From NCBI GenBank assembly GCA_025517485.1, contig JAOPKB010000010.1, positions 62,001 to 126,000 on the forward strand: a DNA stretch of 64,000 nt, read 5' to 3'. Numbering within the stretch: the stretch's first letter is position 1; each line of letters begins with the position of its first letter. Below are positions 1 to 9,105 of this stretch, piece after piece. This DNA comes from Natronoglomus mannanivorans. Lineage in GTDB: Archaea; Halobacteriota; Halobacteria; Halobacteriales; Natrialbaceae. The translations under genes and the position numbers were made by a program. The notes under the pieces were generated by a model. That model had not been told where the DNA came from. It did not search any database and saw only the letters and a list, made by a program, of their open reading frames with translations.

Positions 1-233
1 AGGTGTTTCTTATATCGTCTCTAAGGATCTCGCTCCCACGAAGCGGCCGTTTATCGGGGGCGTAAACCGTGCAACGGTTCGGCTGGAGGTTAGGTGTTGG
101 GTGACGGTGACAGTGGGGTCTGGGTCTCGGGTCTCGAGTGTGAGTGTGAATGTGAGTGTCGACCGTCGAATGACGAGCCACGAGTGCCAACTATCGTATC
201 GATCGACGGCTCGAGCGACCGCCAGTAACCGAT
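1..233. other. gene-free left edge
   Basis: No convincing gene is seen before the stop codon of the first beta-helix gene. A GTGAGT-type simple repeat lies near 135-160. The segment is probably the 3' flank of the minus-strand gene that follows. Confidence 0.5.
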
Positions 234-1865
234 TCAATACGTGTTCGCGACCGTGACGAGTCCCTCGGCACCGTCGTTTCGGATGCCGTTGGCGAGCCGG
301 TTTCGGACGAGGATCGTGTTTCGACTCCCCGCGTAGAGGTGGATGGCTGCGCGGTCGGTGGTGTACGATTCGGCGTCCGTCTGTGCGTACAGCGTCCCGT
401 CGCCGAGTTCGACGAACGGGTGACCGGTGGCGCGGTACGTACCGCCGTAGACGGTGCACTCGTCGCCGGTGTTGACGAGCGCGTTCCGTCTCGTCCCGTC
501 GCGGCCGCGTTGCTCGACGTCGCAGGACTCGAACCGACAGTTGCTCCGCCCACAGCGGATGCCGTCGCGGAAGCCGGCGCCGTCACCCGATTCACCCGAA
601 ATCGTGACATCCCGGCACGTGACGCGCTCGCGGCTGTCAGTGTCGCGGATCCAGAGCGGATAGCCGCCCGCGGTCTCGTGGGTGACGTCCGTCTCGGTGA
701 TCGTGGTCTCGCCTGCATCGGGGGAGACGACGAGTCCGTGAGTGACTCGATCGCCGCCGATCTCGACCGTCGTGTCGTCGATCCGCGCGCCCGTGTTGGT
801 GTTCATGACAGCGATCGCGTGGCTGTTCGGCAGCGGTGAGGTGTTTCGGACCACCGCTCCCTCGACGCGGGCGGTGCCGTGTTCGAGTTGAATACCGCGT
901 TGACTCTCGTCGAGCGATCGGGTTCGATCGATTTCGACCGTCGGCCACAGAACGCGGCTGTTCGTGCCGCCGACCCGGATGGACACGGGGTTGCTGTTCT
1001 CGAAGTGACCACCGTTGACGATGATCTGCCCGTCACCGTTGCTGGCATAGAGGCCGTTGCTGGGGAACGCACCGAGTCGACAGCGCTTGAACTGGAGCGT
1101 TCCCCGGGTCTCGTTGGCCTCGATTCCGATCGGTCCGCGCCAGGCGTTGCCGGCGTGTGGCGTCTCGTCGACCCACGCACCCCCGTCCGGCGCCCAGAAG
1201 TCTTCGACGATCCCGGTTCCGTCCGGATCGACGACGTTGAAGAGACCGGGACCCCACGTCCCGCTGTCGTGTTCGCCGCGAACGTGGATATTTCGGACCT
1301 CGAGTCGGTCAGTGGCGTACGCCTCGATGGTTCGGATACCGGTGTCGGGGGTGGTCTGATCGACGGTGAACCCCTCGAACCGGAGGTGACTTCCCGGGCT
1401 AGTGTGCGTCCCCAGCCGGAAGAGGCGGTACTGCGGCCCGTCGAAGTCGTGGTAGTTCGCCGGGACCAGCGTCGCGTCGTCGCCGACGACGGCGAACTTC
1501 TCGAAGTTCGTGAAGCGGAACTGGCTGTCCATAGCGTACTCCCCCGGCGGGAAGTACAGCAGCGTGTTGTCGCTTCGAACCGACTCGAGTACGGGCGTGA
1601 TCGGTTCGGTGCCGGTGTTGTCGGCACCGGCTTCGGCGACGTTGACGACGGTTCGGTACTCGTCGTAGTACGCCACCTCCGGGTTGGCACCCGCGGTCGC
1701 GGACAGTCCCAGTGCCGAGAGGCCGGTGGCGGCCGCGGCCTTCAGCGTCGCTCGTCGCGAAACGGTCGTCGCGCCGCCGCCAGAGCGGTCCGCTCGAGCG
1801 GAGTCTGTAGTTGTATCACGATGGCTGTCAGTCGCGTCGCACGGTAATTCGTTCTGAGGTACCAT
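234..1865 (-). CDS. Tat-exported right-handed beta-helix surface protein (copy A)
   Basis: Predicted 543-residue secreted protein. A twin-arginine signal (SRRATLK, RR at residues 37-38) precedes an Ala/Gly-rich hydrophobic stretch ending near residue 60, so export by the Tat route is expected. The rest is rich in Asn, Gly and Val turns typical of pectate-lyase-like parallel beta-helices, with a conserved FKR...FPSNGLYA segment near residues 257-275. It is a close paralogue of the protein at 3647-5290 and more distantly of 61722-62672. Such folds bind or cleave polysaccharides, or act as surface scaffolds; no catalytic residues can be assigned, so the activity is unknown. The ATG at 1865 leaves a long polar N-region, which is common for haloarchaeal Tat signals. 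Confidence 0.85.
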   Translation of the reverse strand: MVPQNELPCDATDSHRDTTTDSARADRSGGGATTVSRRATLKAAAATGLSALGLSATAGANPEVAYYDEYRTVVNVAEAGADNTGTEPITPVLESVRSDNTLLYFPPGEYAMDSQFRFTNFEKFAVVGDDATLVPANYHDFDGPQYRLFRLGTHTSPGSHLRFEGFTVDQTTPDTGIRTIEAYATDRLEVRNIHVRGEHDSGTWGPGLFNVVDPDGTGIVEDFWAPDGGAWVDETPHAGNAWRGPIGIEANETRGTLQFKRCRLGAFPSNGLYASNGDGQIIVNGGHFENSNPVSIRVGGTNSRVLWPTVEIDRTRSLDESQRGIQLEHGTARVEGAVVRNTSPLPNSHAIAVMNTNTGARIDDTTVEIGGDRVTHGLVVSPDAGETTITETDVTHETAGGYPLWIRDTDSRERVTCRDVTISGESGDGAGFRDGIRCGRSNCRFESCDVEQRGRDGTRRNALVNTGDECTVYGGTYRATGHPFVELGDGTLYAQTDAESYTTDRAAIHLYAGSRNTILVRNRLANGIRNDGAEGLVTVANTY

Positions 1866-2064
1866 TAGTGCGAGCTAGCGGTAATTTCCATCGAGTATCA
1901 ACAGTTGCACACTGGACGCTCCCATCGGACCGGTTACCGAACGTAGGCACGGCGTGAGGAGTGAAACTGTCGAGCGGCGAGCGGTGAAACAGTCGGCGGA
2001 GAGCGGGCGCGGGTTTCAGAACGAAGCGGTCGAGATTCGAATCAGCTTAAGTGCAAGGCGGAGC

Positions 2065-2128
2065 CCCCTTCCTCAACGAGCGCCGGAAGTGCGACGCTCT
2101 GTCGCACGAAGGCGCGAGTAGGAAGGGG
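2065..2128. repeat. left-end hairpin of the tnpB element
   Basis: Nested inverted repeats: CCCCTTCCT (2065-2073) pairs with AGGAAGGGG (2120-2128), GCGCC (2080-2084) with GGCGC (2111-2115), and GTGCGA (2089-2094) with TCGCAC (2102-2107). IS200/IS605 elements carry subterminal hairpins that a Y1 transposase recognises as single-stranded DNA, and this fits the left one. Confidence 0.6.
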
Positions 2129-2207
2129 AGGAGCCGACAGCCGAAACCACACGACAGTGGTAGGTCGACCCCCATACGTTTAAGTACCGTTGGGTCTTGT
2201 CTGAAGT

Positions 2208-3515
2208 ATGGGCGTACGTCGAACCGCCGTCGTGAAACTCGCCGTTTCCGACGAGCAACGCGACGCGCTCCACCGAACCGCCGAGCAATACCTGTACTGC
2301 GCGAACCGAACCGCCGACTACTGTTGGTCGGACACCTCATACACCAAGTGCAAGACCAACAAACGGCAGGTTCGTGACGCGCTCTACTCCGAACTCCGAG
2401 AGGAGACAGACCTACAGGCACAACTCGTCCAAGCCGCAATCCGTCGGGCCGTCGAAGCCGTTAAAGGCGTCGTCGAACGGTGGAAGAAGGGACAGCGCGT
2501 CTCTCGTCCGACGTTCACTGCCGAAACGATGGACTATGACACGCGGAGCGCGACATTCTACCGACGTGAAGCGTCGCTGTCAACTGTTGAGGGCCGGGTC
2601 GAATGTCCGTTCGTTCTCCCGGCAGACAGCCCGACACCCTACGAGCAGTACGTACTCTCCGAGGACTACGAGTTCCGCGAGAGTACCCTTCGATACGACG
2701 CGGCAACCGACGAGTTCTACCTCCACATCTCGACGCGGCGGATTGACGGCGTTGACGAGACGCATTGCGTCTCGTCCGCACACCAGAACGCGGAGCGTTC
2801 TGGGGACGATGACGCAGAGGTTTCGACAGATTCCGGGCACCCCGACCAAACGGTCCTCGGTATCGACCTTGGCGTTAACTCACTCGCCGTCTCCTCGACC
2901 GGCACGTTCTGGCAGGGTGACGACTACGACCACTGGGTTCGGGAGTTCGAGAAGCGACGTGGTGAGATGCAACAGCGCGGCACCCAAGCTGCTCACAACG
3001 CTTTGCTTCGACTCGGCAAGCGCGAAGAAGCGTGGCGCAAACAGTACATCCACACCGTCGCCAACGAAATCGTCTCGGAGGCTGTCGAACACGATTGCGA
3101 CGTAATCGCGTTCGAGGACTTGACCGACATACGCGAGCGGCTCCCACAGGCGAAGTGGCACCATATATGGGCGTTTCGACGCCTGTTTGAGTACGTCGAG
3201 TACAAGGCCCCGGAGCACGGCGTCACGGCGAAGCAGGTTGCGCCGAACCACACATCCCAACGCTGTTCTCGGACGGACTGTGGGTTCACGCACGAAGCGA
3301 ACCGTGACGGCGAACACTTCCATTGCCAGAAGTGCGGCTACGAGGTCAACGCGGACTACAACGCGGCGAAAAACATCGGGCTACGATACGCTCGGAAACG
3401 GACACACAGACTCCGTTCCTCGCCCAAGTCGGAGAGCGGAGACGCACCAGTAGACGTGCGTGTGAATGGTGGGACGTTGAACGGCAAGAGTCGCCGGCCT
3501 ATTGCCGGAGACTGA
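2208..3515 (+). CDS. tnpB: TnpB RNA-guided nuclease (IS200/IS605 OrfB)
   Basis: 435 residues. The RuvC-like catalytic triad is intact: Asp220 in GIDLG, Glu303 in AFEDL and Asp383 in NADYNAAKN. A four-Cys zinc ribbon (Cys353, Cys358, Cys373, Cys376) sits between the second and third motifs, as in active TnpB. Members of this family use a right-end RNA to cut DNA matching the flank, which promotes retention of the element. A TATA-like CGTTTAAG stands near 2177, about 30 bases before the ATG, so a leaderless mRNA is likely. No truncation or frameshift is seen; with catalytic residues retained it is not an obvious nuclease-dead repressor derivative. Confidence 0.93.
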   Translation: MGVRRTAVVKLAVSDEQRDALHRTAEQYLYCANRTADYCWSDTSYTKCKTNKRQVRDALYSELREETDLQAQLVQAAIRRAVEAVKGVVERWKKGQRVSRPTFTAETMDYDTRSATFYRREASLSTVEGRVECPFVLPADSPTPYEQYVLSEDYEFRESTLRYDAATDEFYLHISTRRIDGVDETHCVSSAHQNAERSGDDDAEVSTDSGHPDQTVLGIDLGVNSLAVSSTGTFWQGDDYDHWVREFEKRRGEMQQRGTQAAHNALLRLGKREEAWRKQYIHTVANEIVSEAVEHDCDVIAFEDLTDIRERLPQAKWHHIWAFRRLFEYVEYKAPEHGVTAKQVAPNHTSQRCSRTDCGFTHEANRDGEHFHCQKCGYEVNADYNAAKNIGLRYARKRTHRLRSSPKSESGDAPVDVRVNGGTLNGKSRRPIAGD

Positions 3516-3645
3516 TTGCCGGGAGTCCACATCAAAGCCCCATCTGCGAACGGGCCTGCCCGTTCGCATGGTCCTTGGGACCGTCGATCCCACGCTACCC
3601 TCAAGGACCGAGGCGCGTATGCGCCGAGGGAGTAGGGTGGGGTAG
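3516..3645 (+). ncRNA. putative omega RNA (reRNA) scaffold at the right end
   Basis: The stretch after the tnpB stop is dense in stems: GCGAACGGG/CCCGTTCGC (3546-3554 with 3559-3567), GGTCC/GGACC near 3570-3582, and GGCGC/GCGCC near 3611-3624, with CTACCC/GGGTAG closing outside. TnpB guide RNAs come from this position, usually overlap the 3' end of tnpB, and use the first bases beyond the element as guide. Here the guide would start at about 3646, inside the end of the neighbouring beta-helix gene. The exact 5' end cannot be set from sequence. Confidence 0.55.
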
Positions 3646-3646
3646 T

Positions 3647-5290
3647 TTACGAGTAACTGTTCTCCCAGTCGATCAAGCCGTCGGAGCCGTAATCTTTGAT
3701 TCCGTTCACCAGTCGGTTTCGCCGGAGGTCAATGTCGTGACTCCGGTCGTAGAGACAGATCGCTTCGCGGCCGCTGTCGTACGATTCCGCGTCCGCACGC
3801 ATGTACAGCGTCTCGCTTCCGGTCTCGACGAACGGGTAGTTGCTGGCCCGGTAGGTCCCGTAGTAGACGGTCGAATCGTTGCCGGTGTTGACCATCGCGT
3901 TTCGTTTGACGCCGTCGCGTCCCGGCTGATCGACCTCGCAGACGTTGAACCGGCAGTTGTCCCGCTCACAGCGAATTCCGTCGCGGAAGCCTGCACCGTC
4001 ACCGGCCTCCCCGGAGATCGAGAGGTACTCACAGAGAACGCGTTCCTGGTTGTCGGTCTCGCGGATCCAGAGCGGATAGCCGCCCGCCGTCTCGTGGGTG
4101 ATATCCGTATCGAGGATGATCGTTTCACCCGCGCTGGGAGAGACGACGATTCCGTGATTGATCCCGTCACCGCTCATCTCGATAGTCGTGTCCTCGATCC
4201 GCGCGCCCGAACAGGAGTTCATCACTGAGATCGCGTGACTGGTCGGCATCGGCGAGGTGTTGCGGATCAACGCGCCCCGAATACGGACGTTGCCGTTTTC
4301 GAGCCGGATCCCGCGCTGGCTCCCGTCTCGAGTGCGCGTCTCGTCGATTTCGATCGTCGGCCACCTGATGACGCTGTTCGTACCGCCGATCCGAAGCGAA
4401 ACGGGGTGACTGTTCTTGTAGTGGCCGCCGTGGACGATGATCTTGCCCGATCCGCCGCAGGCGTACAGGCCGTTGCTGGGAAACGCGCCGAGTCGACAGC
4501 GCTTGAACTGGAGCGTTCCCTCGGTTTGATTCGCCTCGATCCCGATCGGACCGCGCCAGGAGTTGCCGGCGTGTGGCGTCTCGTCGACCCACGCGCCGCC
4601 GTGGGGCGCCCAGAAGTCTTCGACGATCCCGGTTCCGTCCGGATCGACGACGTTGAAGAGGGCGGGCCCCCACGTCCCGCTGTCGTGTTGGCCGCGCACG
4701 TAGATACTGCGAACCTCGAGTCGGTCGGTGACGTACGTTTCGATGGTTCGAATTCCCGTGTCAGGGACGGTCTGGTCGACGGTGAACCCCTCGAACCGGA
4801 GGTGAGCGCCCGGATTGTTGTACGTTCCCAGTCGGAACAGCCGGTAGCGAGGGCCGTCGAAGTCGTGGTAGTTCGCCGGGACCAGCGTCGCGTCGTCGCC
4901 GATGACGGCGAACTTCTCGAAGTTCGTGAATCGGAACTGGCTGTCCATAGCGTACTCCCCCGGCGGGAAGTACAGCAGCGTGTTGTCGCTTCGAACCGAC
5001 TCGAGTACGGGCGTGATCGGTTCGGTGCCGGTGTTGTCGGCGCCGGCTTCGACGACGTTGATCACGGTTCGGTACTCGTCGTCGTACTGCGTATAGCCAG
5101 TGGCGGCACTTCCGGTCGAGGAGAGTCCGATTGCTGCGAGCCCCGTCAGTGTCGCACCCTTCACGAAGGTCCGTCGTGACGTCTCCGAACGTCCTGCAGA
5201 AGATCGTCCCAGTCGTCCGTCGACCGCAGAGCCACGAGAGCCGCAGTCACCGTTATTGTCCCCATCGAGAGAGTCGTTTATGTCTGACAT
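3647..5290 (-). CDS. Tat-exported right-handed beta-helix surface protein (copy B)
   Basis: 547 residues, a tandem paralogue of the protein at 234-1865. The Tat signal is SRRTFVKG (RR at residues 39-40) with a short hydrophobic core. After it, both copies share long identical runs, for example VLESVRSDNTLLYFPPGEYA and FKRCRLGAFPSNGLYA. The C-terminal thirds differ most. The tnpB element sits directly against its stop codon. Function is inferred as for copy A: an exported beta-helix with possible glycan binding or lyase activity and no assignable active site. The acidic, Asn/Gly-rich composition fits a haloarchaeal cell-surface protein. Confidence 0.85.
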   Translation of the reverse strand: MSDINDSLDGDNNGDCGSRGSAVDGRLGRSSAGRSETSRRTFVKGATLTGLAAIGLSSTGSAATGYTQYDDEYRTVINVVEAGADNTGTEPITPVLESVRSDNTLLYFPPGEYAMDSQFRFTNFEKFAVIGDDATLVPANYHDFDGPRYRLFRLGTYNNPGAHLRFEGFTVDQTVPDTGIRTIETYVTDRLEVRSIYVRGQHDSGTWGPALFNVVDPDGTGIVEDFWAPHGGAWVDETPHAGNSWRGPIGIEANQTEGTLQFKRCRLGAFPSNGLYACGGSGKIIVHGGHYKNSHPVSLRIGGTNSVIRWPTIEIDETRTRDGSQRGIRLENGNVRIRGALIRNTSPMPTSHAISVMNSCSGARIEDTTIEMSGDGINHGIVVSPSAGETIILDTDITHETAGGYPLWIRETDNQERVLCEYLSISGEAGDGAGFRDGIRCERDNCRFNVCEVDQPGRDGVKRNAMVNTGNDSTVYYGTYRASNYPFVETGSETLYMRADAESYDSGREAICLYDRSHDIDLRRNRLVNGIKDYGSDGLIDWENSYS

Positions 5291-5591
5291 TCAGATGCAA
5301 CTGTACGAGAACGTGGATTGTCTGAATAGCCGACGATTATGATAGCCACTCTTTAAGTGCCGATCGTTGCGCTCCGTTTCGAGATTATGGGTGTCATAAG
5401 CACGCTGGGGCGGATGCGAAACGGTACTCGAGCGAGTTTACGCCCCTGGTAAACCGGTGAAACGGAGTGAAACAGTCCGCCAAAACGGTCGGCAGTGATC
5501 GGTTCGAGGAGGTCGACGGACGAGAAAAAGCGGTTTCGAGCGATCGTAATCGAATCTAACACAACAGTCGACCGTACGGGCCGACGACCCG
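5291..5591. other. intergenic region upstream of beta-helix copy B
   Basis: No gene is supported. It should hold the promoter of the minus-strand gene starting at 5290; a CTTTAAG box lies near 5350. Nothing else stands out. Confidence 0.4.
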
Positions 5592-7412
5592 CTAGCCGCT
5601 GGCGTTGACGAGCGGCGAGTCGACGCCGGCGGAATCAGAGTCCGAGTCGGAATCGGCGTCGTGGGCCAGCGCGGACAACAACGTGAGCAGGAGGTACCGG
5701 TGTTCGCTCGCGTACTCACCGTTCGACCAGGTGATCCGCTGGACCGCGGATCTCGAGAACTCCGTCTGAAGCTCCGCCGACGACTCGTACTCGTGGGTCA
5801 CCTCGGCGAGCGCACGCGAGAGGTGCGTGTCTGAACCACCGCCGCCGTTTCTGCCCAGCAAGCCGAGTACCTGTGATTTGAGCGCGGGATGATCCGTGAG
5901 CCACTCGTAGCCGTATCGTTTCACTCGATACTCGAGCGAGTCGATCGGCGCGCCGAAGTCCACGTAATCGACTCCAAGCACGTCCGGCGAGAGCGCAGCG
6001 AGGAACTCCCGGTAGAGGTGCGTGCCGCGTTTCTGTTCGGGTGGACACGACATCGCGGCGGTGAAGAAGGGCAACGAGTAGAACGGCGTCGTCGACCACA
6101 GGTGATAGCGCGTCCGATCCTCGCCGTGGTTGAGCCAGTTGATGCCCCGTTCCCGAACGAGGAAGTGGACGTGTGCCCCCTCGAGGTTCGCTTCGGGGTA
6201 GGACGCGATCCGGTCGCGAACCGACCGGACGAGCGCGTCGGCGTCGACGTCGACGAGGTCTGTCACCTCCTCGAGCGAGAACACCTGCTGGCCGGTGACG
6301 ATCGTCTCGACGAGTTCGTCGACCGACTCGACGGACGTCGAGGGCGTGAGATCGGGGATCGCCTTGTCGCCGCCGTCGCCCGTGACGAAGACGGCCCCGG
6401 GGTGGTCGGCCGCGACCTGCTCGGCGAAATCGAGCCCGAGAGACATACTGAGGCTGTTCATCCCCTGGGTCATGTCCAGGAGTCGCTCGCGCTGTCGGTC
6501 CGTCCGGTCGGCGAGATACGACGACCACGGGACGTCGAGGGCGGCCGCGACCTGTCTCGCGACGTCGACCTCGGTCGCGTTCCCGCCGTCGACTCTCGCC
6601 GAGGTCGCGGCGACCAGCGGCTCGTCGACGTGCGTGTAGCCGGCGATGACGGCCCGCGAGTCGAGGCCGCCGCTCAGCGAGACGACCGTCTCCTCGCCCG
6701 CGCCCGCCCGGTTCTCACACGCCTCGACGAAGCGGTCGCGGAGGAAGTGGGCGTTCGCCTCCACGCTCTGTTCGGCGTTCGCGTGTCTGTCGAACCGGAA
6801 CTCGTGAAGCGACTGCGTCTCGTCGGCGCCGACCGTCACCAGCGATCCGGGCGGCACCTGCTCGACGCCGTCGAACAGCGTCCGCGTACCCAGCGGATAG
6901 CCGAACAGCAGCATCTGGCCGAGTGCGAGCTGATCCGACTCGAGGCCCTCGCCGAGCGCTCGAGCGAGTTTCCGCACGACCTTGAGTTCGCGGGTGAGAA
7001 CCGTCGTCTCGCCGATCGTCGCACGATAGGTCGGGAGTCGCGCGAACGCGTCGTTGACGACCCACGTCGTCCCGTCGGTCTCGTCGTGGACGGTCAACAG
7101 GAAGTCACCGTCCCGCGTTCCGACCCACTCCGAGAGGCGCTCGAGGCGGTCCTCGAGGAGCCACTCGGTCGCCGTTCGGACCGTCGCTTCGACGTCGTCG
7201 GTCCCGTAGAGGTACCCCTCCAGAACGGCCGTGCAGTCGTCGAATTCGAAGACGTCGACCGGATACTGATCGTACCCGGTGTGTGTGAGCAGCGTCTCCG
7301 AAGCGTCGATTACGTCGTGGCGCTCGTACCGCTCGTCGAACCGGACCGACTCGAGAACGGGCTCGAGGACGTCGCGATCCGGCGGGGATTCGATGATCGT
7401 CGTTCCTGGCAT
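5592..7412 (-). CDS. asparagine-synthase-like amidotransferase
   Basis: 606 residues from the ATG at 7412; a TAATAAATAG box about 31 bases upstream (7433-7444) supports this start over longer in-frame ones. An N-terminal class II amidotransferase-like region is followed by a synthetase domain with the PP-loop SGGLDS near residue 245 and a TGDGGDK motif further on, which bind ATP. The usual catalytic Cys right after the initiator Met is absent (the protein begins MPGTTII), so glutamine hydrolysis in the normal way is unlikely. AsnB-like proteins of this kind are common in polysaccharide loci, where they may amidate uronic acids. That role is inferred from context only. The C-terminus is Asp/Ser-rich. 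Confidence 0.85.
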   Translation of the reverse strand: MPGTTIIESPPDRDVLEPVLESVRFDERYERHDVIDASETLLTHTGYDQYPVDVFEFDDCTAVLEGYLYGTDDVEATVRTATEWLLEDRLERLSEWVGTRDGDFLLTVHDETDGTTWVVNDAFARLPTYRATIGETTVLTRELKVVRKLARALGEGLESDQLALGQMLLFGYPLGTRTLFDGVEQVPPGSLVTVGADETQSLHEFRFDRHANAEQSVEANAHFLRDRFVEACENRAGAGEETVVSLSGGLDSRAVIAGYTHVDEPLVAATSARVDGGNATEVDVARQVAAALDVPWSSYLADRTDRQRERLLDMTQGMNSLSMSLGLDFAEQVAADHPGAVFVTGDGGDKAIPDLTPSTSVESVDELVETIVTGQQVFSLEEVTDLVDVDADALVRSVRDRIASYPEANLEGAHVHFLVRERGINWLNHGEDRTRYHLWSTTPFYSLPFFTAAMSCPPEQKRGTHLYREFLAALSPDVLGVDYVDFGAPIDSLEYRVKRYGYEWLTDHPALKSQVLGLLGRNGGGGSDTHLSRALAEVTHEYESSAELQTEFSRSAVQRITWSNGEYASEHRYLLLTLLSALAHDADSDSDSDSAGVDSPLVNASG

Positions 7413-7628
7413 ACGCGAGCAGAGAGCGCGGGGGCTATTTATTACGAAATCGTTAAACGAGGACGATCGCCGATCGCGGACGGCTGACCGGATCAGAGAG
7501 TGCCAAGAATCGGGTCCGAACGGGGCTGAAAACCGGAAACTCGAGAATAGTGTCACACTCGACGTGATCGGTCGTTCGAGGGGACAGCAGGTCGAGGTGG
7601 CCGAAAGGGAGTGGAGTAGCCGACCGAA

Positions 7629-8945
7629 TCAGATAGTCGAGAGGACGATCTCGGTCGACGCCGTCCGACCCTGATCGTCGGTCACGCACAGCGTGATCGG
7701 GTACTCGCCGCAAGCGGACAGCGTTACCTCGAGACAGGGGCCTGACTCTTCGATCGAGCCGTCGGCTCCGAGCGTCCACTCGTAACTGACGATTTCAGCA
7801 TCTGGAGCGCTCGAACTCTTGGCATCGAGCCTGATCGACTGGTCGACGTCTAACTCGAGCTGGTCGGCGTCCTCGGGCGAAGTCTGAATGCGTGCGACGG
7901 GTGCGTCCGATTCGTCGGCCGGGGTGTCTTCGTCCGCGTCATCGTCTTCGTCATCTTCGTCCTCATCGTCCTCTCCGTCCTCGTCCTCGTCCTCGGAGTC
8001 GGCCGACCCGTCTTCGTCCGCGTCATCGTCAGCTTCGGAATCGCCGTCGTCCGGTTCGTCCTCGGAGTCGTCGGGTTCTTGCGCTCCGTCGTCTGCCTCA
8101 TCGTCTGCGGAGTCGTCTTCGGGTTCGGAATCGTCCTCGGAATCGTCCGGCACCGCCTCACCCTCGACGAACAGCGCGTCGGCCAGCTGGCGGACGATCA
8201 CCGTATGCCACTGAATCCGGGTCTCGAGGTCGACGTTGGTCGAGAGCGTCTCCGCCAGGTACGCGTCGGCACCGAGATCGCGCTCGACTTTGTGGACGAG
8301 CAACCCCTGGGGCTCCTTGTCGGGACCGGTGAAGTACCCGGTCTGGAAGTGGAGCTGCGGATCCTCGACGTAGTTCTCGTTCAGGTACGAGACCGTCTCG
8401 ACGGCGGCGGCTCCCGCTTCGTCGTTCGAGGAGTGGAAGATCGCCTGTCCGACGCCGTCGACGGGGTCGTCGTCGTAGATCCCGATCGACTCGTGGAGAT
8501 CGATCACGACGTCGGGATCGTACTCGAGGACGACCTCCCAGATCGCTCGCGCGAGTTCGGTTTCCGGCTCGGAACTCGTCGGGAACTGCCGATTGAGGTC
8601 GACGCCGTTGGCGTCGATCCGGGTCCCCTGTTCGATGGCGACGGCGTTAGCCTCCGGAATCGTGACGAGCGTCCCGGCGTCGATATCCCAGTCGGCGACG
8701 GCGGCGGCCGCCTCGTAGCCTGCGATCTCGTTTCCGTGGATGCCGCCAACGACCAGGACCGTCGGCCCGTCTGCGACGCCCGTCGTCTCGTAGACGGTCG
8801 TCTCGTGGTCCGTCCCCGGTAACAGGACGAACGAGTCTCGAGAGGCGACGTCTTCGCTGTTCGACTGCGCGAGTCCGACACCGGCGATCGCACAACTGGC
8901 CGTCGCGGCCAGAAACGACCGTCTGTGGAATGTAAAACGTCCCAT
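7629..8945 (-). CDS. secreted M14-type zinc hydrolase (AstE/aspartoacylase-like) with PKD-like domain
   Basis: 438 residues. A Tat signal (HRRSFLAAT, RR at 8-9) leads into a zinc carboxypeptidase/deacylase fold with HGNE (residues 70-73), DLNRQFP (116-122) and DLHE (149-152). These match the metal ligands and substrate residues of the succinylglutamate desuccinylase/aspartoacylase branch. Residues about 250-350 are almost pure Asp/Glu/Ser linker, and the last 90 resemble a PKD beta-sandwich. A secreted peptidase or amide hydrolase acting near the cell surface is inferred; the substrate is unknown. ATAGCAAA lies 35 bases before the ATG. Confidence 0.85.
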   Translation of the reverse strand: MGRFTFHRRSFLAATASCAIAGVGLAQSNSEDVASRDSFVLLPGTDHETTVYETTGVADGPTVLVVGGIHGNEIAGYEAAAAVADWDIDAGTLVTIPEANAVAIEQGTRIDANGVDLNRQFPTSSEPETELARAIWEVVLEYDPDVVIDLHESIGIYDDDPVDGVGQAIFHSSNDEAGAAAVETVSYLNENYVEDPQLHFQTGYFTGPDKEPQGLLVHKVERDLGADAYLAETLSTNVDLETRIQWHTVIVRQLADALFVEGEAVPDDSEDDSEPEDDSADDEADDGAQEPDDSEDEPDDGDSEADDDADEDGSADSEDEDEDGEDDEDEDDEDDDADEDTPADESDAPVARIQTSPEDADQLELDVDQSIRLDAKSSSAPDAEIVSYEWTLGADGSIEESGPCLEVTLSACGEYPITLCVTDDQGRTASTEIVLSTI

Positions 8946-8972
8946 GCGGTCGTCGAATGGTGAAAGCCCGGT

Positions 8973-8980
8973 TTTGCTAT
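8973..8980 (-). promoter_or_regulatory. ATAGCAAA box, variant of the shared ATAACAAA element
   Basis: Read on the minus strand, ATAGCAAA begins 35 bases before the ATG at 8945, where a TATA box is expected for a leaderless transcript. Confidence 0.4.
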
Positions 8981-9105
8981 AGCAGCGCTAAGGAGAGAAA
9001 CGATTGCGGGAGCGCCGACAACTGTGGCGATCAACAGTCAGTTTCGCTGAGAGTTAGAGCCGGCGACAACGAGCCGCGACTTTGTACGCCAAACCCGGCG
9101 AGTGC

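Larger units (their letters stand above)
2050..3645 (+). mobile_element. IS200/IS605-type (IS1341-like) element carrying only tnpB
   Basis: A single-gene insertion lies between two homologous beta-helix genes. The left part holds a long imperfect hairpin (2065-2128), the middle a complete tnpB, and the right part a string of hairpins (3546-3640) ending beside the stop codon of the next gene at 3647. No tnpA (Y1 transposase) is present, so movement would need one in trans. Element borders are inferred from the structured ends; no target duplication is expected for this family. The left border is the less certain of the two. Confidence 0.75.

Noticed and set aside
879-1847. Long plus-strand frames opposite both beta-helix genes (also 4235-5179)
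   Set aside because: Same antisense shadow in both paralogues; the minus-strand Tat signals and conserved motifs identify the true frame.
5889-7487. Long plus-strand frame opposite the asparagine-synthase-like gene
   Set aside because: GC-rich third-position shadow; the minus frame has clear motifs and a promoter.
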